Below, piece after piece: positions 17,378 to 25,799 of a stretch of 64,000 nucleotides of DNA. The translations under genes were made by a program, and so were the position numbers. Source of the DNA: JBAZLV01 sp964586075 (lineage in GTDB: Bacteria > Nitrospirota > UBA9217); contig CAZPGZ010000007.1 in the NCBI GenBank assembly GCA_964586075.1, positions 1 to 64,000 on the forward strand, read 5' to 3'. A model generated the notes under the pieces. That model was not told the DNA's origin, searched no databases, and saw only the letters and a program-made list of their open reading frames with translations. Within the stretch, counting starts at the first letter, position 1, and every line of letters starts with the position of its first letter.

Positions 17378-17530
17378 TTGGATGTAAGGGAAGAGGAGTG
17401 TAATTCTCCCGCTGCCCCGCAGCCGTAAAGGGAACGAAAGCCCAATAAGACGCCACTGTCACGGGTAATACCGTGATGGGAAGGCGGGCGAGTAGGACGC
17501 CCTGAGCCGGAAGACCTATCCGAGTCGGAA
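17378..17530 (+). promoter_or_regulatory. cobalamin riboswitch
   Basis: The conserved B12-box core is clear: GCTGCCCCGCAGCCGTAA (17411-17428), then GCCACTG (17452-17458), a local hairpin CACGG/CCGTG, then GGGAAGGC (17477-17484), and AGCCGGAAGACCTATC (17505-17520). The upstream GGGAAGAGGAGTG (17388-17400) fits the left part of the consensus. It should switch off the downstream genes when adenosyl- or other cobalamin is plentiful, which suits the B12-independent methionine synthase metE. Its 3' end lies 37 nt before a small ORF and about 290 nt before metE, so it may act on either. Confidence 0.93.
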
Positions 17531-17567
17531 TCTAACGTAAATCGTGATTTTTCCCGAGGGAGGAAAG

Positions 17568-17759
17568 ATGAATAAACTATCATGCCAGAAGTACAATTCC
17601 TTATCGCTTCGATCTCCGTTTTTTCTTGCCGCTGTTTCCGCTAAACAAACCATTGCTATGCCGGATACCCGGTACAGCCCCATCCCGACAACACCCGATC
17701 GACTGCAACCCGCTTGTCCGGACGCCGTAGTTTTATTGCGTCGGAAGGCTGTTGAATGA
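17568..17759 (+). CDS. small ORF between riboswitch and metE, unknown
   Basis: A 63-codon frame starting at ATG 17568 directly after GGGAGGAAAG, the best ribosome site in this leader. The product is basic, with no membrane helix, cysteine motif or family that I recognise; it has a Pro/Thr-rich middle. It ends 61 nt before metE. It may be a leader peptide through which the riboswitch controls metE by translation, a remnant of a gene, or chance. No function is proposed. Confidence 0.4.
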   Translation: MNKLSCQKYNSLSLRSPFFLAAVSAKQTIAMPDTRYSPIPTTPDRLQPACPDAVVLLRRKAVE

Positions 17760-17820
17760 GTGTCTATGGGAGACCACTATGCAGCAGGCATGAAATTATA
17801 AAACCGGAGGATTAAAAAAG

Positions 17821-19980
17821 ATGAAAACGTATGCTTACGGATTACCGCGGCTTGGCCGGCACAGAGAGTATAAAAAAGCCATAGAGTCTCTGTGGAAAGG
17901 CGCAATCGGCGAAAAACAGGCCGCAGATGTTTTATCAGGAATTCAAAACGGCAATTTGACATTATATAGTCAAAATGTAGACATGTTTCCTGATGGGGAA
18001 ATGACTTTTTATGATCCCATGCTTGATACGGCTATAATGTGCGGGATCTATGATCCCCAGAGTTTAAATGAATATTACGGACTCTGCCGCGGCCGGAATG
18101 TCCTGGAGATGACAAAATGGTTTAATACGAACTACCATTATTTGGTTCCGGATTTCAGCAATATAAAAACGCCGCCGTTTAAATCAAACATCAAGAATTC
18201 CATTCTTCAATTCAAACAAGGCCAATTTCCGCATTTGATAGGGCCTTTTACGTTTCTCAAGCTGTCCAGTGGTCTTGATAAGAAGAATTTTGGGGGTTTT
18301 TTCAAGGAACTGATAAAAGTATATGAAGAAATCCTCTTCGACTACGAGAAAGTGCAGATTGATGAACCGGGTTTCGTCATGGATGTGGATCGTTATGAAG
18401 TCGATTTGATCAACGAGGGGTATCGTCTGCTGGGATCGTCCGGTTGCGAAATAACGCTCATGACCTATTATGATTCTGTGGATTTCATGAAGGATCTGCT
18501 GTCTCTTCCTGTTTCTGCAATAGGGCTCGATTTCGTGCGGGGCAGAACAAGCTGTGAATATATCATGCAGAACGGTTTTCCGGAAGATAAAGTCCTCGTT
18601 GCAGGGCTGGTGGATGGTCGCGGTATTTGGAAAAATGATGTCAGTACGACGGTCACAACATTGAAAAGACTTGCCGGAAAAGCACCGCACCTTATGATTT
18701 CCAACGCGGCGCCGTTGTTCCATCTGCCGGTTTCCATTCTTTATGAAAACAAGCTTGATGAAAATTTGAAAAAATGTCTCTCGTTCGCCGTCGAGAAGCT
18801 GGGAGAAATCCGGCTGGTTTCTGAATGCTATGGAGGAAAAGAAATCCCCCGAACAGCGGTATTGGGAAATTTCGGCAATAATGAAGCGGTTCGTAAGCGC
18901 GTGAGCTCGCTCGGGGAAGATGATTTTATCAAAAAAACCGCACTTGAAACCAGAAGAAAACTGCACGAGGAAATATTGCAATTGCCTATGTTTCCTACAA
19001 CAACCATAGGCAGCTATCCGCAAACTACTGAAATACGTGACAAACGGGCTGCCTACCGGGCAGGCAAATTAACATCCGGCGAATATAAAAAATATATCCA
19101 GGGTGAAATCGACAAGATAATCCGATTTCAGGAAAAATTGGGGCTCGACGTCCTGGTGCATGGAGAATTCGAGAGAACGGATATGGTCGAGTTTTTTGCC
19201 GAGAAACTTTCCGGCATCGCCACAACACAAAACGGCTGGGTATTATCATACGGAACAAGAGCATATCGGCCTCCGATTATTTATGGCGACATCGGCAGGC
19301 AAGCTCCCATGACGCTCGACGAGATTACCTACGCACAATCAAAAACACAGAAGCCGGTCAAGGGGATGTTGACGGGAGCGGTCACAATCATCGCGTGGAG
19401 CTATTGCCGGGAAGATATTCCCGTGTCGGACGTGGCATATCAAATCTCTCTGGCGCTCAAAGAGGAAATTTCCGACTATGAAAAAGCCGGGATAAAAATT
19501 GTCCAGGTCGACGAAGCCGCTTTCCGCGAAAAAGCCCCGATTAAGAAGCGCGAGTGGGGGCAATATTTTGACTGGGCGGTCAAGTCATTTAACCTGCCAA
19601 CGAATACGAGTCCGAAAACGCAAATACATACCCATATGTGTTACTCAGATTTCAGCGAGATCATCCCGTATATCAATAGAATGGATTATGATGTTATTTC
19701 CGTAGAGGCGGCCAGAAGCAATGGAGGCATCATCGCGTCGTTTGAAGGCATAAACTTCAAGCGTCAAATCGGGATCGGGGTATGGGATATCCATTCGACG
19801 GCCGTTCCCTCCGTCGAGAGGATGATCGATGTTGTAAGAAGGTCCCTGGCTAAAATTTCCCAAAAGAATTTTTGGCTGAATCCTGACTGTGGGCTGAAAA
19901 CGCGAGAGTGGCCGGAAACCGAAAAAGCGCTGAACAATCTCTTGGAAACAGCCAGAGTATTACGTTCCACCTATTTCTGA
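17821..19980 (+). CDS. metE: cobalamin-independent methionine synthase MetE
   Basis: Transfers the methyl group of 5-methyltetrahydropteroyl-polyglutamate to homocysteine, the last step of methionine synthesis, without B12. The 719-residue protein has both barrels, N-terminal and C-terminal. The zinc ligands of the catalytic barrel are visible: His605 and Cys607 in HTHMCYS, Glu629 in ISVEAAR, and Cys690 in NPDCGL. It is slightly shorter than the usual 750-760. A strong ribosome site (CCGGAGGA) precedes ATG 17821. The cobalamin riboswitch upstream implies that the cell also has a B12-dependent route and prefers it when B12 is available. Confidence 0.96.
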   Translation: MKTYAYGLPRLGRHREYKKAIESLWKGAIGEKQAADVLSGIQNGNLTLYSQNVDMFPDGEMTFYDPMLDTAIMCGIYDPQSLNEYYGLCRGRNVLEMTKWFNTNYHYLVPDFSNIKTPPFKSNIKNSILQFKQGQFPHLIGPFTFLKLSSGLDKKNFGGFFKELIKVYEEILFDYEKVQIDEPGFVMDVDRYEVDLINEGYRLLGSSGCEITLMTYYDSVDFMKDLLSLPVSAIGLDFVRGRTSCEYIMQNGFPEDKVLVAGLVDGRGIWKNDVSTTVTTLKRLAGKAPHLMISNAAPLFHLPVSILYENKLDENLKKCLSFAVEKLGEIRLVSECYGGKEIPRTAVLGNFGNNEAVRKRVSSLGEDDFIKKTALETRRKLHEEILQLPMFPTTTIGSYPQTTEIRDKRAAYRAGKLTSGEYKKYIQGEIDKIIRFQEKLGLDVLVHGEFERTDMVEFFAEKLSGIATTQNGWVLSYGTRAYRPPIIYGDIGRQAPMTLDEITYAQSKTQKPVKGMLTGAVTIIAWSYCREDIPVSDVAYQISLALKEEISDYEKAGIKIVQVDEAAFREKAPIKKREWGQYFDWAVKSFNLPTNTSPKTQIHTHMCYSDFSEIIPYINRMDYDVISVEAARSNGGIIASFEGINFKRQIGIGVWDIHSTAVPSVERMIDVVRRSLAKISQKNFWLNPDCGLKTREWPETEKALNNLLETARVLRSTYF

Positions 19981-20004
19981 CCGGGAAACCGGAGAGGAGG
20001 CACT

Positions 20005-22092
20005 ATGTTTCAAGCAATTCTCAAGCGAGACGGAACAAAAACGGATTTCGATGCCCGCAAGATAACGAATGCGATTGCGAAGGCGGGCGCGGCGACCGGC
20101 GAGTTTGACGCCGCCGTGGCGGCAAAACTGACGCTCAAGGTATTGAGCATCGCCGAACAGATCATCGATTCCGGGCCTCCCTCCGTTGAAGCCGTTCAGG
20201 ACATAGTGGAGGAAGTACTCATCGCATCGCCATATCGGAAGACGGCAAAGGCGTATATTCTCTACCGTGAGCAGCGCGCACGGTTGAGGAGCATTGTGGC
20301 CAAAGCAAACATTGATCTCGTTGACCAGTACCTCAATCGGATTGACTGGAGGGTTAATGAAAACAGCAACATGGCATTTTCCCTTCAGGGGTTGAATAAT
20401 TATATCTCATCGGAAATCAGCAGCAGTTACTGGCTGAATCATATTTATCCGTCGGAAATTCGCAGCGCTCACATCGAAGGTGATTTTCACATCCACGACC
20501 TGAACTTGCTGTCCGTCTACTGTGTCGGATGGGACCTTCATGACCTTCTGAGGGAAGGGTTCAGAGGTGTGCCGGGCAAAGTTGAGAGCGGACCGGCGAA
20601 ACACTTGCGGAGCGCGCTCGGACAGATCGTCAACTTTTTCTACACGCTTCAGGGAGAGGCTGCGGGAGCGCAGGCGTTTTCCAATTTCGATACGCTGCTC
20701 GCGCCGTTCATACGGTACGACGGACTCGATTTCCGAGAGGTGAAACAAGCTATTCAGGAATTTGTCTTTAACGTCAACGTGCCGACGCGGGTAGGTTTTC
20801 AGACGCCGTTTACGAATGTGTCTTTTGACCTGGAAGTACCGCGGACATTTGCAGATCAACCTGTAATAGCTGGCGGCACCGCCCGGGACGAAACATACGG
20901 GGAATTCCAGGAAGAAATGAATATGTTCAACAAGGCGTTTCTCGAGGTCATGTTCGAGGGTGACGCCGGCGGCCGGGTGTTTACCTTTCCCATACCGACG
21001 TATAATATCACGAAGGATTTCCATTGGGACAACAAGCATCTCGACATTTTGTGGAAGGTGACCGCGCGGTACGGGGTGCCATATTTCTCAAACTTTGTGA
21101 ATTCGGACATGGCCCCGGAAGACGCGCGCTCCATGTGTTGCCGCTTGCGGCTTGACAATCGTGAACTGCGCAAGAGAGGGGGCGGATTGTTCGGCTCCAG
21201 TCCGCTTACCGGTTCAATCGGTGTTGTGACGATCAACATGCCGAGACTCGGCTATGTGGGAGGAAGTCAGCAGGAGTTCATCGCCCTGCTCGACAAGAGG
21301 CTTATCCTTGCAAAAGAGAGCCTTGAAATAAAACGCAAAGTACTCGAGCGCTTTACCGAAGGCAATCTGTATCCTTATGCGAAGCACTACCTGCGTGATG
21401 TTCACCTCCGCTCCGGAAAGTACTGGCAGAACCACTTCTCGACTATCGGGTTGGTGGGTCTGAATGAAGCATGCGAAAACCTGTTCGGTAAAAATATCGG
21501 GTCTGAAGAAGGGAGAAATTTTGCCGTCAAAGTTTTGGACCACATGAGAACAAAGCTGGTCGATTTTCAGGAGGAAACAGGGAATTATTATAATCTGGAA
21601 GCCACTCCTGCCGAAGGAACAAGCTATCGTCTTGCACGGCTCGATGCGGAGCATTTTCCGGGAATTGTATGCGCCAACCGGGAGTCGGGGGCTCCGCCCT
21701 TTTATACGAATTCCTCCCAACTGCCGGTAAATTATACCGATGATATTTTTGAATTTCTCGATCTTCAGGACGAAATTCAATCGAAATATACCGGTGGGAC
21801 GGTGCTGCATATCTTTGCGGGCGAACGTGTTGAGAATCATGAAGTTGTTAAAAACCTGGTGCGGAAAATTTGCGAAAACTACCGACTTCCATATTTTACC
21901 TTTACACCGACGTTCTCCGTTTGTCCCGTACATAACTATCTTGCCGGTGAACAGACGCTCTGTCCCGTTTGCGGCGAAAAAACGGAAGTTTATTCGCGTG
22001 TCGTCGGCTATTTGCGACCAATCGCCCAGTGGAACAAGGGCAAACAGGAAGAATTCAAGTCTCGAAAGGAATTTTCCATCACATGCTCATAG
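20005..22092 (+). CDS. nrdD: anaerobic ribonucleoside-triphosphate reductase (class III)
   Basis: Reduces ribonucleotides to deoxyribonucleotides using a glycyl radical, under anoxic conditions. The 695-residue protein has an N-terminal ATP-cone (about 1-95; allosteric control), the ten-stranded barrel, a C-terminal zinc site (CPVHNY and CPVCG), and the radical loop RVVGYLRPIAQWNKGK with the predicted radical site Gly668. GGAGAGGAGG just upstream of ATG 20005 is a strong ribosome site. The activase gene overlaps its 3' end by 10 nt. The 24-nt gap from metE may place it on the same riboswitch-controlled transcript. Confidence 0.96.
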   Translation: MFQAILKRDGTKTDFDARKITNAIAKAGAATGEFDAAVAAKLTLKVLSIAEQIIDSGPPSVEAVQDIVEEVLIASPYRKTAKAYILYREQRARLRSIVAKANIDLVDQYLNRIDWRVNENSNMAFSLQGLNNYISSEISSSYWLNHIYPSEIRSAHIEGDFHIHDLNLLSVYCVGWDLHDLLREGFRGVPGKVESGPAKHLRSALGQIVNFFYTLQGEAAGAQAFSNFDTLLAPFIRYDGLDFREVKQAIQEFVFNVNVPTRVGFQTPFTNVSFDLEVPRTFADQPVIAGGTARDETYGEFQEEMNMFNKAFLEVMFEGDAGGRVFTFPIPTYNITKDFHWDNKHLDILWKVTARYGVPYFSNFVNSDMAPEDARSMCCRLRLDNRELRKRGGGLFGSSPLTGSIGVVTINMPRLGYVGGSQQEFIALLDKRLILAKESLEIKRKVLERFTEGNLYPYAKHYLRDVHLRSGKYWQNHFSTIGLVGLNEACENLFGKNIGSEEGRNFAVKVLDHMRTKLVDFQEETGNYYNLEATPAEGTSYRLARLDAEHFPGIVCANRESGAPPFYTNSSQLPVNYTDDIFEFLDLQDEIQSKYTGGTVLHIFAGERVENHEVVKNLVRKICENYRLPYFTFTPTFSVCPVHNYLAGEQTLCPVCGEKTEVYSRVVGYLRPIAQWNKGKQEEFKSRKEFSITCS

Positions 22093-22685
22093 GTGGACTG
22101 CAAAAATGTTCATTGATCGATTATCCGGAAATGATCAGCGCCGTCGTCTTCACCCAAGGCTGCAATCTCAGATGCCCCTATTGCCATAACCCCGCACTGG
22201 TGTATCCGGAAGCGTACAGCGATCCAATTCCGGAAAATGAGGTATTACTTTTTTTGCGTCAACGGCGGTCTTTGCTCGATGGTGTGGTTATAAGCGGCGG
22301 TGAAGCCCTCTTGCAAGGTGATTTGCCTGCGTTCCTGCGTCGTGTAAAAACTTTCGGTTATTACATAAAACTGGACACCAACGGCAGTCTGCCGGATGCC
22401 TTAAGCGCTGTCATCAGAGATAACCTGGTGAATTTCGTCGCGATGGACATAAAGGCTCCTTTCAATAAGTATGGGTCGGCCGCGGGTACGGTGGTTGATA
22501 CCGATGCAATACGGGAAAGTATCAAGATAATTGAGCGTTCGGGATTAAACCACCAATTTCGAACAACGAAGGCCGATGCCCTGCTGAACGATGAGGATAT
22601 TGAGATGATTCGTCAATATATCGGAAAAACTGACAAGTATCTTGTCCAGCAAATTAATCCATTGTTTGCGTGCCGCTCCACGTGA
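22083..22685 (+). CDS. nrdG: NrdG-type glycyl radical activating enzyme
   Basis: A radical SAM protein that makes the glycyl radical on NrdD. Cys27, Cys31 and Cys34 (CNLRCPYC) bind the 4Fe-4S cluster, and SGGEALLQ is the glycine-rich SAM site. I start it at ATG 22083, inside the nrdD 3' end, because the family begins MxIGGLQKxSLIDYP; the open frame further upstream lies inside nrdD. At 200 residues it is shorter than the usual 220-235, stopping soon after the QQINP segment, so the C-terminus may be trimmed by a frameshift. The core is intact. Confidence 0.92.
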   Translation: MLIGGLQKCSLIDYPEMISAVVFTQGCNLRCPYCHNPALVYPEAYSDPIPENEVLLFLRQRRSLLDGVVISGGEALLQGDLPAFLRRVKTFGYYIKLDTNGSLPDALSAVIRDNLVNFVAMDIKAPFNKYGSAAGTVVDTDAIRESIKIIERSGLNHQFRTTKADALLNDEDIEMIRQYIGKTDKYLVQQINPLFACRST

Positions 22686-22871
22686 GATGTATTTTTTTAC
22701 ATAACATAATCATCGGTATCAATGCTGAAGGGGTTCGTGCTCATTTAATCATATATAAATAGACTTCTCGAACCTTCCTTATCTCTATTCTTACTCCTGA
22801 ATTCTCTTATATCTTTTGCTGGACATTTTCAATATCCTTCCCCTAGCCAGGATTCTTTTTTTATAAATTTC

Positions 22872-22900
22872 TTGACAGAATAGCCGGGGTGTGTTACTGA
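22872..22900 (+). promoter_or_regulatory. promoter of the nickel/cobalt transporter operon
   Basis: TTGACA (22872-22877), 17 bp, TACTGA (22895-22900). The -10 is imperfect but has the same spacing and overlap with the operator as the promoter at 153-181, and both read TTGACAGA. A TATAAT at 22903-22908 is 25 bp from the -35, too far to pair with it. The rest of the 358-nt gap between nrdG and the next gene (22686-22871 and 22930-23043) shows AT-rich spacer and no gene. Confidence 0.65.
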
Positions 22901-22918
22901 ACTATAATATGGTAGCAC
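22891..22918 (+). promoter_or_regulatory. NikR-like operator (GTGTTAC-N14-GTAGCAC)
   Basis: Inverted repeat GTGTTAC (22891-22897), 14 bp, GTAGCAC (22912-22918). The left half is identical to, and the right half one base off, the recalled Geobacter-type NikR consensus. It covers the -10 region of the promoter for a cbiMNQO operon, the expected target of a nickel-responsive repressor. The half-site begins 13 bp after the -35, exactly as at 172. Confidence 0.72.
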
Positions 22919-23043
22919 TATAAGCGCGGCTTGCGGAAAAAAACCAACCAGAAATGGAATGCCGTTGTATTGAGACTCTTTTGGCATAGAAAATTTCTGA
23001 GGGATGCTTCTCGTTATAGAAACCAGCCGCAAAGGACCTCAAT

Positions 23044-23826
23044 ATGACCTTAAAGATGTTTTTAGGAACAACCCTTGCTAGCTTTTTTCTGTTTGCGTCC
23101 ACTCCATCCTGGGCCATGCATCCGCTCATTACGGACGACACAGGCACACAGGGGAAAGGCAAATTCCAGCTGGAGAAAAACGGACAGTACGATTATGAAA
23201 AGGAAACAGTAGCCGGAGTAAGCATCGAGGAAAAATCCGCACTGGGCAATACGATCCTGACATACGGCATTATCGACAACGTGGATCTGATTCTGAACGT
23301 TCCGTATATGTGGATAAAAGTCCGGGAAAACGGCATTGTAACGACAAACGCAAAAGGATTTTCCGATGCAACGTTTGAAACGAAGTGGAGGTTTTTCGAT
23401 AAGGACAAGCTGAGCCTTGCATTAAAACCTGGTCTCATCATTCCAATTGGAGACCATGAAAAAGGTCTGGGGGCCGGGAAGGTCGGGTATACGGCCTTTC
23501 TTATAGCAACAAAAGAAATCGAGCCTTGGGCATTCCACGCGAATCTTGGTTATAAGCGGAATGAAAGCACTGAGGACCTGAGAAGCGATATCTGGCATGC
23601 CTCCGTGGCTGTGGTCAGGGCGTTGACAAAAGACTTAAAGCTGGTTGCCGATATCGGGATTGAGACAAATCAGGAAAAAGAATGGACTACCGACCCGGCT
23701 TATATTCTTGCTGGTGCTGTTTATTCGATTAAAGAGCGTGTGGATCTTGATCTGGGGGTCAAGTACGGTCTGACAAAACCGGAGACCAATTATTCGGTAC
23801 TGGCCGGCATCACGGTCAGATTTTGA
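23044..23826 (+). CDS. predicted outer-membrane beta-barrel protein
   Basis: A 260-residue protein with a signal peptide (1-24, ...TPSWA then MHPLITDD) and alternating hydrophobic strands ending in phenylalanine (ITVRF), as in outer-membrane barrels. The layout resembles the MetA-pathway/phenol-degradation transporter family (Phenol_MetA_deg). It is the first gene after the NikR-like operator and overlaps the cbiM region, so it may be a pore that lets nickel or cobalt into the periplasm. The start ATG 23044 follows AAAGGA. Family moderately sure, role inferred. Confidence 0.7.
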   Translation: MTLKMFLGTTLASFFLFASTPSWAMHPLITDDTGTQGKGKFQLEKNGQYDYEKETVAGVSIEEKSALGNTILTYGIIDNVDLILNVPYMWIKVRENGIVTTNAKGFSDATFETKWRFFDKDKLSLALKPGLIIPIGDHEKGLGAGKVGYTAFLIATKEIEPWAFHANLGYKRNESTEDLRSDIWHASVAVVRALTKDLKLVADIGIETNQEKEWTTDPAYILAGAVYSIKERVDLDLGVKYGLTKPETNYSVLAGITVRF

Positions 23827-23864
23827 GTTATCAGAGAACAGACCTCTCCGAGGAGGGAAGCATT

Positions 23865-24533
23865 ATGCACATCCCCGATGGCTACTTGGGGCCAGCTACC
23901 TATAGCGCCATGTATGTCGCGACCATTCCTTTCTGGGCCGTTGCATCGTGGAAATTGAATAAGACGTTAAAAGCGAAGCAGGCGCCGTATCTCGCGCTTG
24001 GAGCGGCTTTCAGTTTTGTGATCATGATGTTCAATATTCCGGTATTCGGCGGTACAACAGGACACGCGACCGGGGCCACCCTGATTGCCATTCTGCTTGG
24101 TCCCTGGGCGGCCATGATTTCTGTTTCAGTGGCTCTTGTTATTCAGGCGCTGCTGTTCGGAGATGGAGGCATTACCGCCATTGGCGCGAATTGTTTTAAC
24201 ATGGCGGTTGTCGGTGTGTTCACCGGCTATGGACTCTATCGCCTGATTGCGTGGGGGGCCGATGTGAGCAATAAACGCCGGTTGACCGCTGCTGCGGTTG
24301 CCGCATATGTGAGCCTGAATGTTTCTGCACTTGTTACCGCAATCCAGTTCGGCATACAGCCCGTACTGGAGAAATCTCCTGCCGGGCAACCACTGTATTC
24401 ACCTTTCCCATTGAGTGTCGCGGTACCGGCAATGGCCATCGAACATCTGCTGCTTTTTGGTTTTGTGGAAGCATTAGTCACGGTATTAGTGCTAAAATAT
24501 TTTCAGAAACATGACCCCGAAATGCTGAAATGA
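23865..24533 (+). CDS. cbiM: CbiM/NikM, substrate-binding membrane component of Ni/Co ECF transporter
   Basis: A 222-residue polytopic protein. The N-terminus MHIPDGYLGP is the family hallmark; Met1, His2 and a later histidine bind the metal in NikM, so the exact start matters, and ATG 23865 is fixed by it and by the ribosome site GAGGAGGGAAG. Further conserved features are GGTTGHATGA and FGDGGITAIGANCFNMAVVG. It is the S component of the transporter with CbiN, CbiQ and CbiO. Nickel versus cobalt cannot be told from the protein; the operator points to nickel. Confidence 0.95.
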   Translation: MHIPDGYLGPATYSAMYVATIPFWAVASWKLNKTLKAKQAPYLALGAAFSFVIMMFNIPVFGGTTGHATGATLIAILLGPWAAMISVSVALVIQALLFGDGGITAIGANCFNMAVVGVFTGYGLYRLIAWGADVSNKRRLTAAAVAAYVSLNVSALVTAIQFGIQPVLEKSPAGQPLYSPFPLSVAVPAMAIEHLLLFGFVEALVTVLVLKYFQKHDPEMLK

Positions 24534-24555
24534 CCCGAAAAGAAGGTAGCACGCG

Positions 24556-24897
24556 ATGAAAACGATTAAAAAACACTGGATAGGCATCGGTATTTTGATA
24601 TTGCTTACTCCGCTCGGATTGATCGTGCCGAAATGGTTCGGTGCAGAGGGAGCCTGGGGTGAGTGGGGGATGGACGAAATCGAAAAAATCGCCGGTTTTG
24701 TTCCCGAAGGCATGAAACGCCTTGCTGAAATATGGAAAGCTCCATTGCCGGACTACGCAGTGCCGGGTCAGAGCAAGGGACCGGTTCTGGAGGGTTTTGG
24801 GTACATTCTTTCCGGAGTCGTCGGGATTGCCTGTACAGCCGGCGTCATGTATGGTATCGCAAAGCTGTTAAGCAGAAGCAGCAAGGGTAAACAATAA
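24556..24897 (+). CDS. cbiN: CbiN/NikN-like small membrane component
   Basis: A 113-residue protein with two transmembrane helices (about 8-26 and 80-100) joined by a periplasmic loop that holds a PDGLE-like segment in altered form (MDEIEKIAGFVPEG) and the conserved LPDYAVPG. In the family this subunit is needed for metal loading of CbiM. The PDGLE motif itself is not intact. Its position between cbiM and cbiQ supports the call. Confidence 0.82.
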   Translation: MKTIKKHWIGIGILILLTPLGLIVPKWFGAEGAWGEWGMDEIEKIAGFVPEGMKRLAEIWKAPLPDYAVPGQSKGPVLEGFGYILSGVVGIACTAGVMYGIAKLLSRSSKGKQ

Positions 24898-24920
24898 CAA
24901 TATGCTGAAGGACGATTTTC

Positions 24921-25799
24921 GTGTCACAGACCCGGTTTTTGGATAAAACGCTCCTGGCGGTCGCGAACGTAGCGGAACAGTCTCTGTTTTCCGAGGCCTA
25001 TGCCCGTAAACGGGGAATGCTCCAGATGATTGACGTCCGGATCAAAGTAGTCAGTTTTCTTGGCATTCTCGTTCTCATCAGCGTACTTCACGCACCGCAA
25101 TCTCTCTGGATTGTATACGGTTTGAGTCTTGCGCTTGCCGTGTGCTCACAGGTTCCGCTGGGCTTTTTTCAGAAGCGCGTCTGGTTGTTTGTCCCGCTGT
25201 TTTCGGCGGCGATTGTTCTTCCCGCTCTTTTAAACATCATTACACCGGGTGAGCACCTCTGGGTTCTGTTCACGTTGAAACAGCCGTATACATGGGGGCC
25301 TTACCTCATACCTCAGGAGATAGCGGTTACCCGGCAGGGGCTCTGGGGTGCGATCACTTTTGTTTCTCGGGTTGCTGCGTCTGTTTCTTTTGCCGTGCTG
25401 TTTGCACTTACAACCAGATGGTCGCAGGTCTTTACCGGGCTTCGAGCATTGTTTGTACCCCGTGTTTTTGTGATGACGCTCAATCTTACGGAACGGTATC
25501 TTTTTGTTTTTTTGCGGATGATCCAGGACATGTACCGCGGAAGAAAAAGCAGGACTATCCGGTCTCTTTCCGCGGCTGCCGACAGAAGCTGGACCGCCTC
25601 ACGCATCGGTGTCACGTTCAGGAAAACCCTTGCGATGAGCGACGATGTATACAACGCAATGCTTTCCCGGGGTTTTCATGGAGAGTTCAGGTCCGCAAAC
25701 AGGTTTCAGGCCGCTGCTCGTGATTATATCTGGCTGATGACAGTGATTTGCATTGGTGGTATATTGTTTTTGTTTGAGGGGGGTTTCTTTCGCTCATGA
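24921..25799 (+). CDS. cbiQ: CbiQ/NikQ, ECF transporter T component
   Basis: A 292-residue membrane protein that couples the ATPase to CbiM. It has about five hydrophobic segments and the two cytoplasmic coupling motifs near the C-terminus (MYRGRKSRT and AMLSRGFHGE). It begins at GTG 24921 after GAAGGA. The stop overlaps cbiO by 4 nt. Confidence 0.94.
   Translation: MSQTRFLDKTLLAVANVAEQSLFSEAYARKRGMLQMIDVRIKVVSFLGILVLISVLHAPQSLWIVYGLSLALAVCSQVPLGFFQKRVWLFVPLFSAAIVLPALLNIITPGEHLWVLFTLKQPYTWGPYLIPQEIAVTRQGLWGAITFVSRVAASVSFAVLFALTTRWSQVFTGLRALFVPRVFVMTLNLTERYLFVFLRMIQDMYRGRKSRTIRSLSAAADRSWTASRIGVTFRKTLAMSDDVYNAMLSRGFHGEFRSANRFQAAARDYIWLMTVICIGGILFLFEGGFFRS

Noticed and set aside
22903..22908. 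TATAAT as the -10 of the cbi promoter
   Set aside because: It is 25 bp from the -35; TACTGA at 22895-22900 has correct spacing and matches the register of the other promoter.
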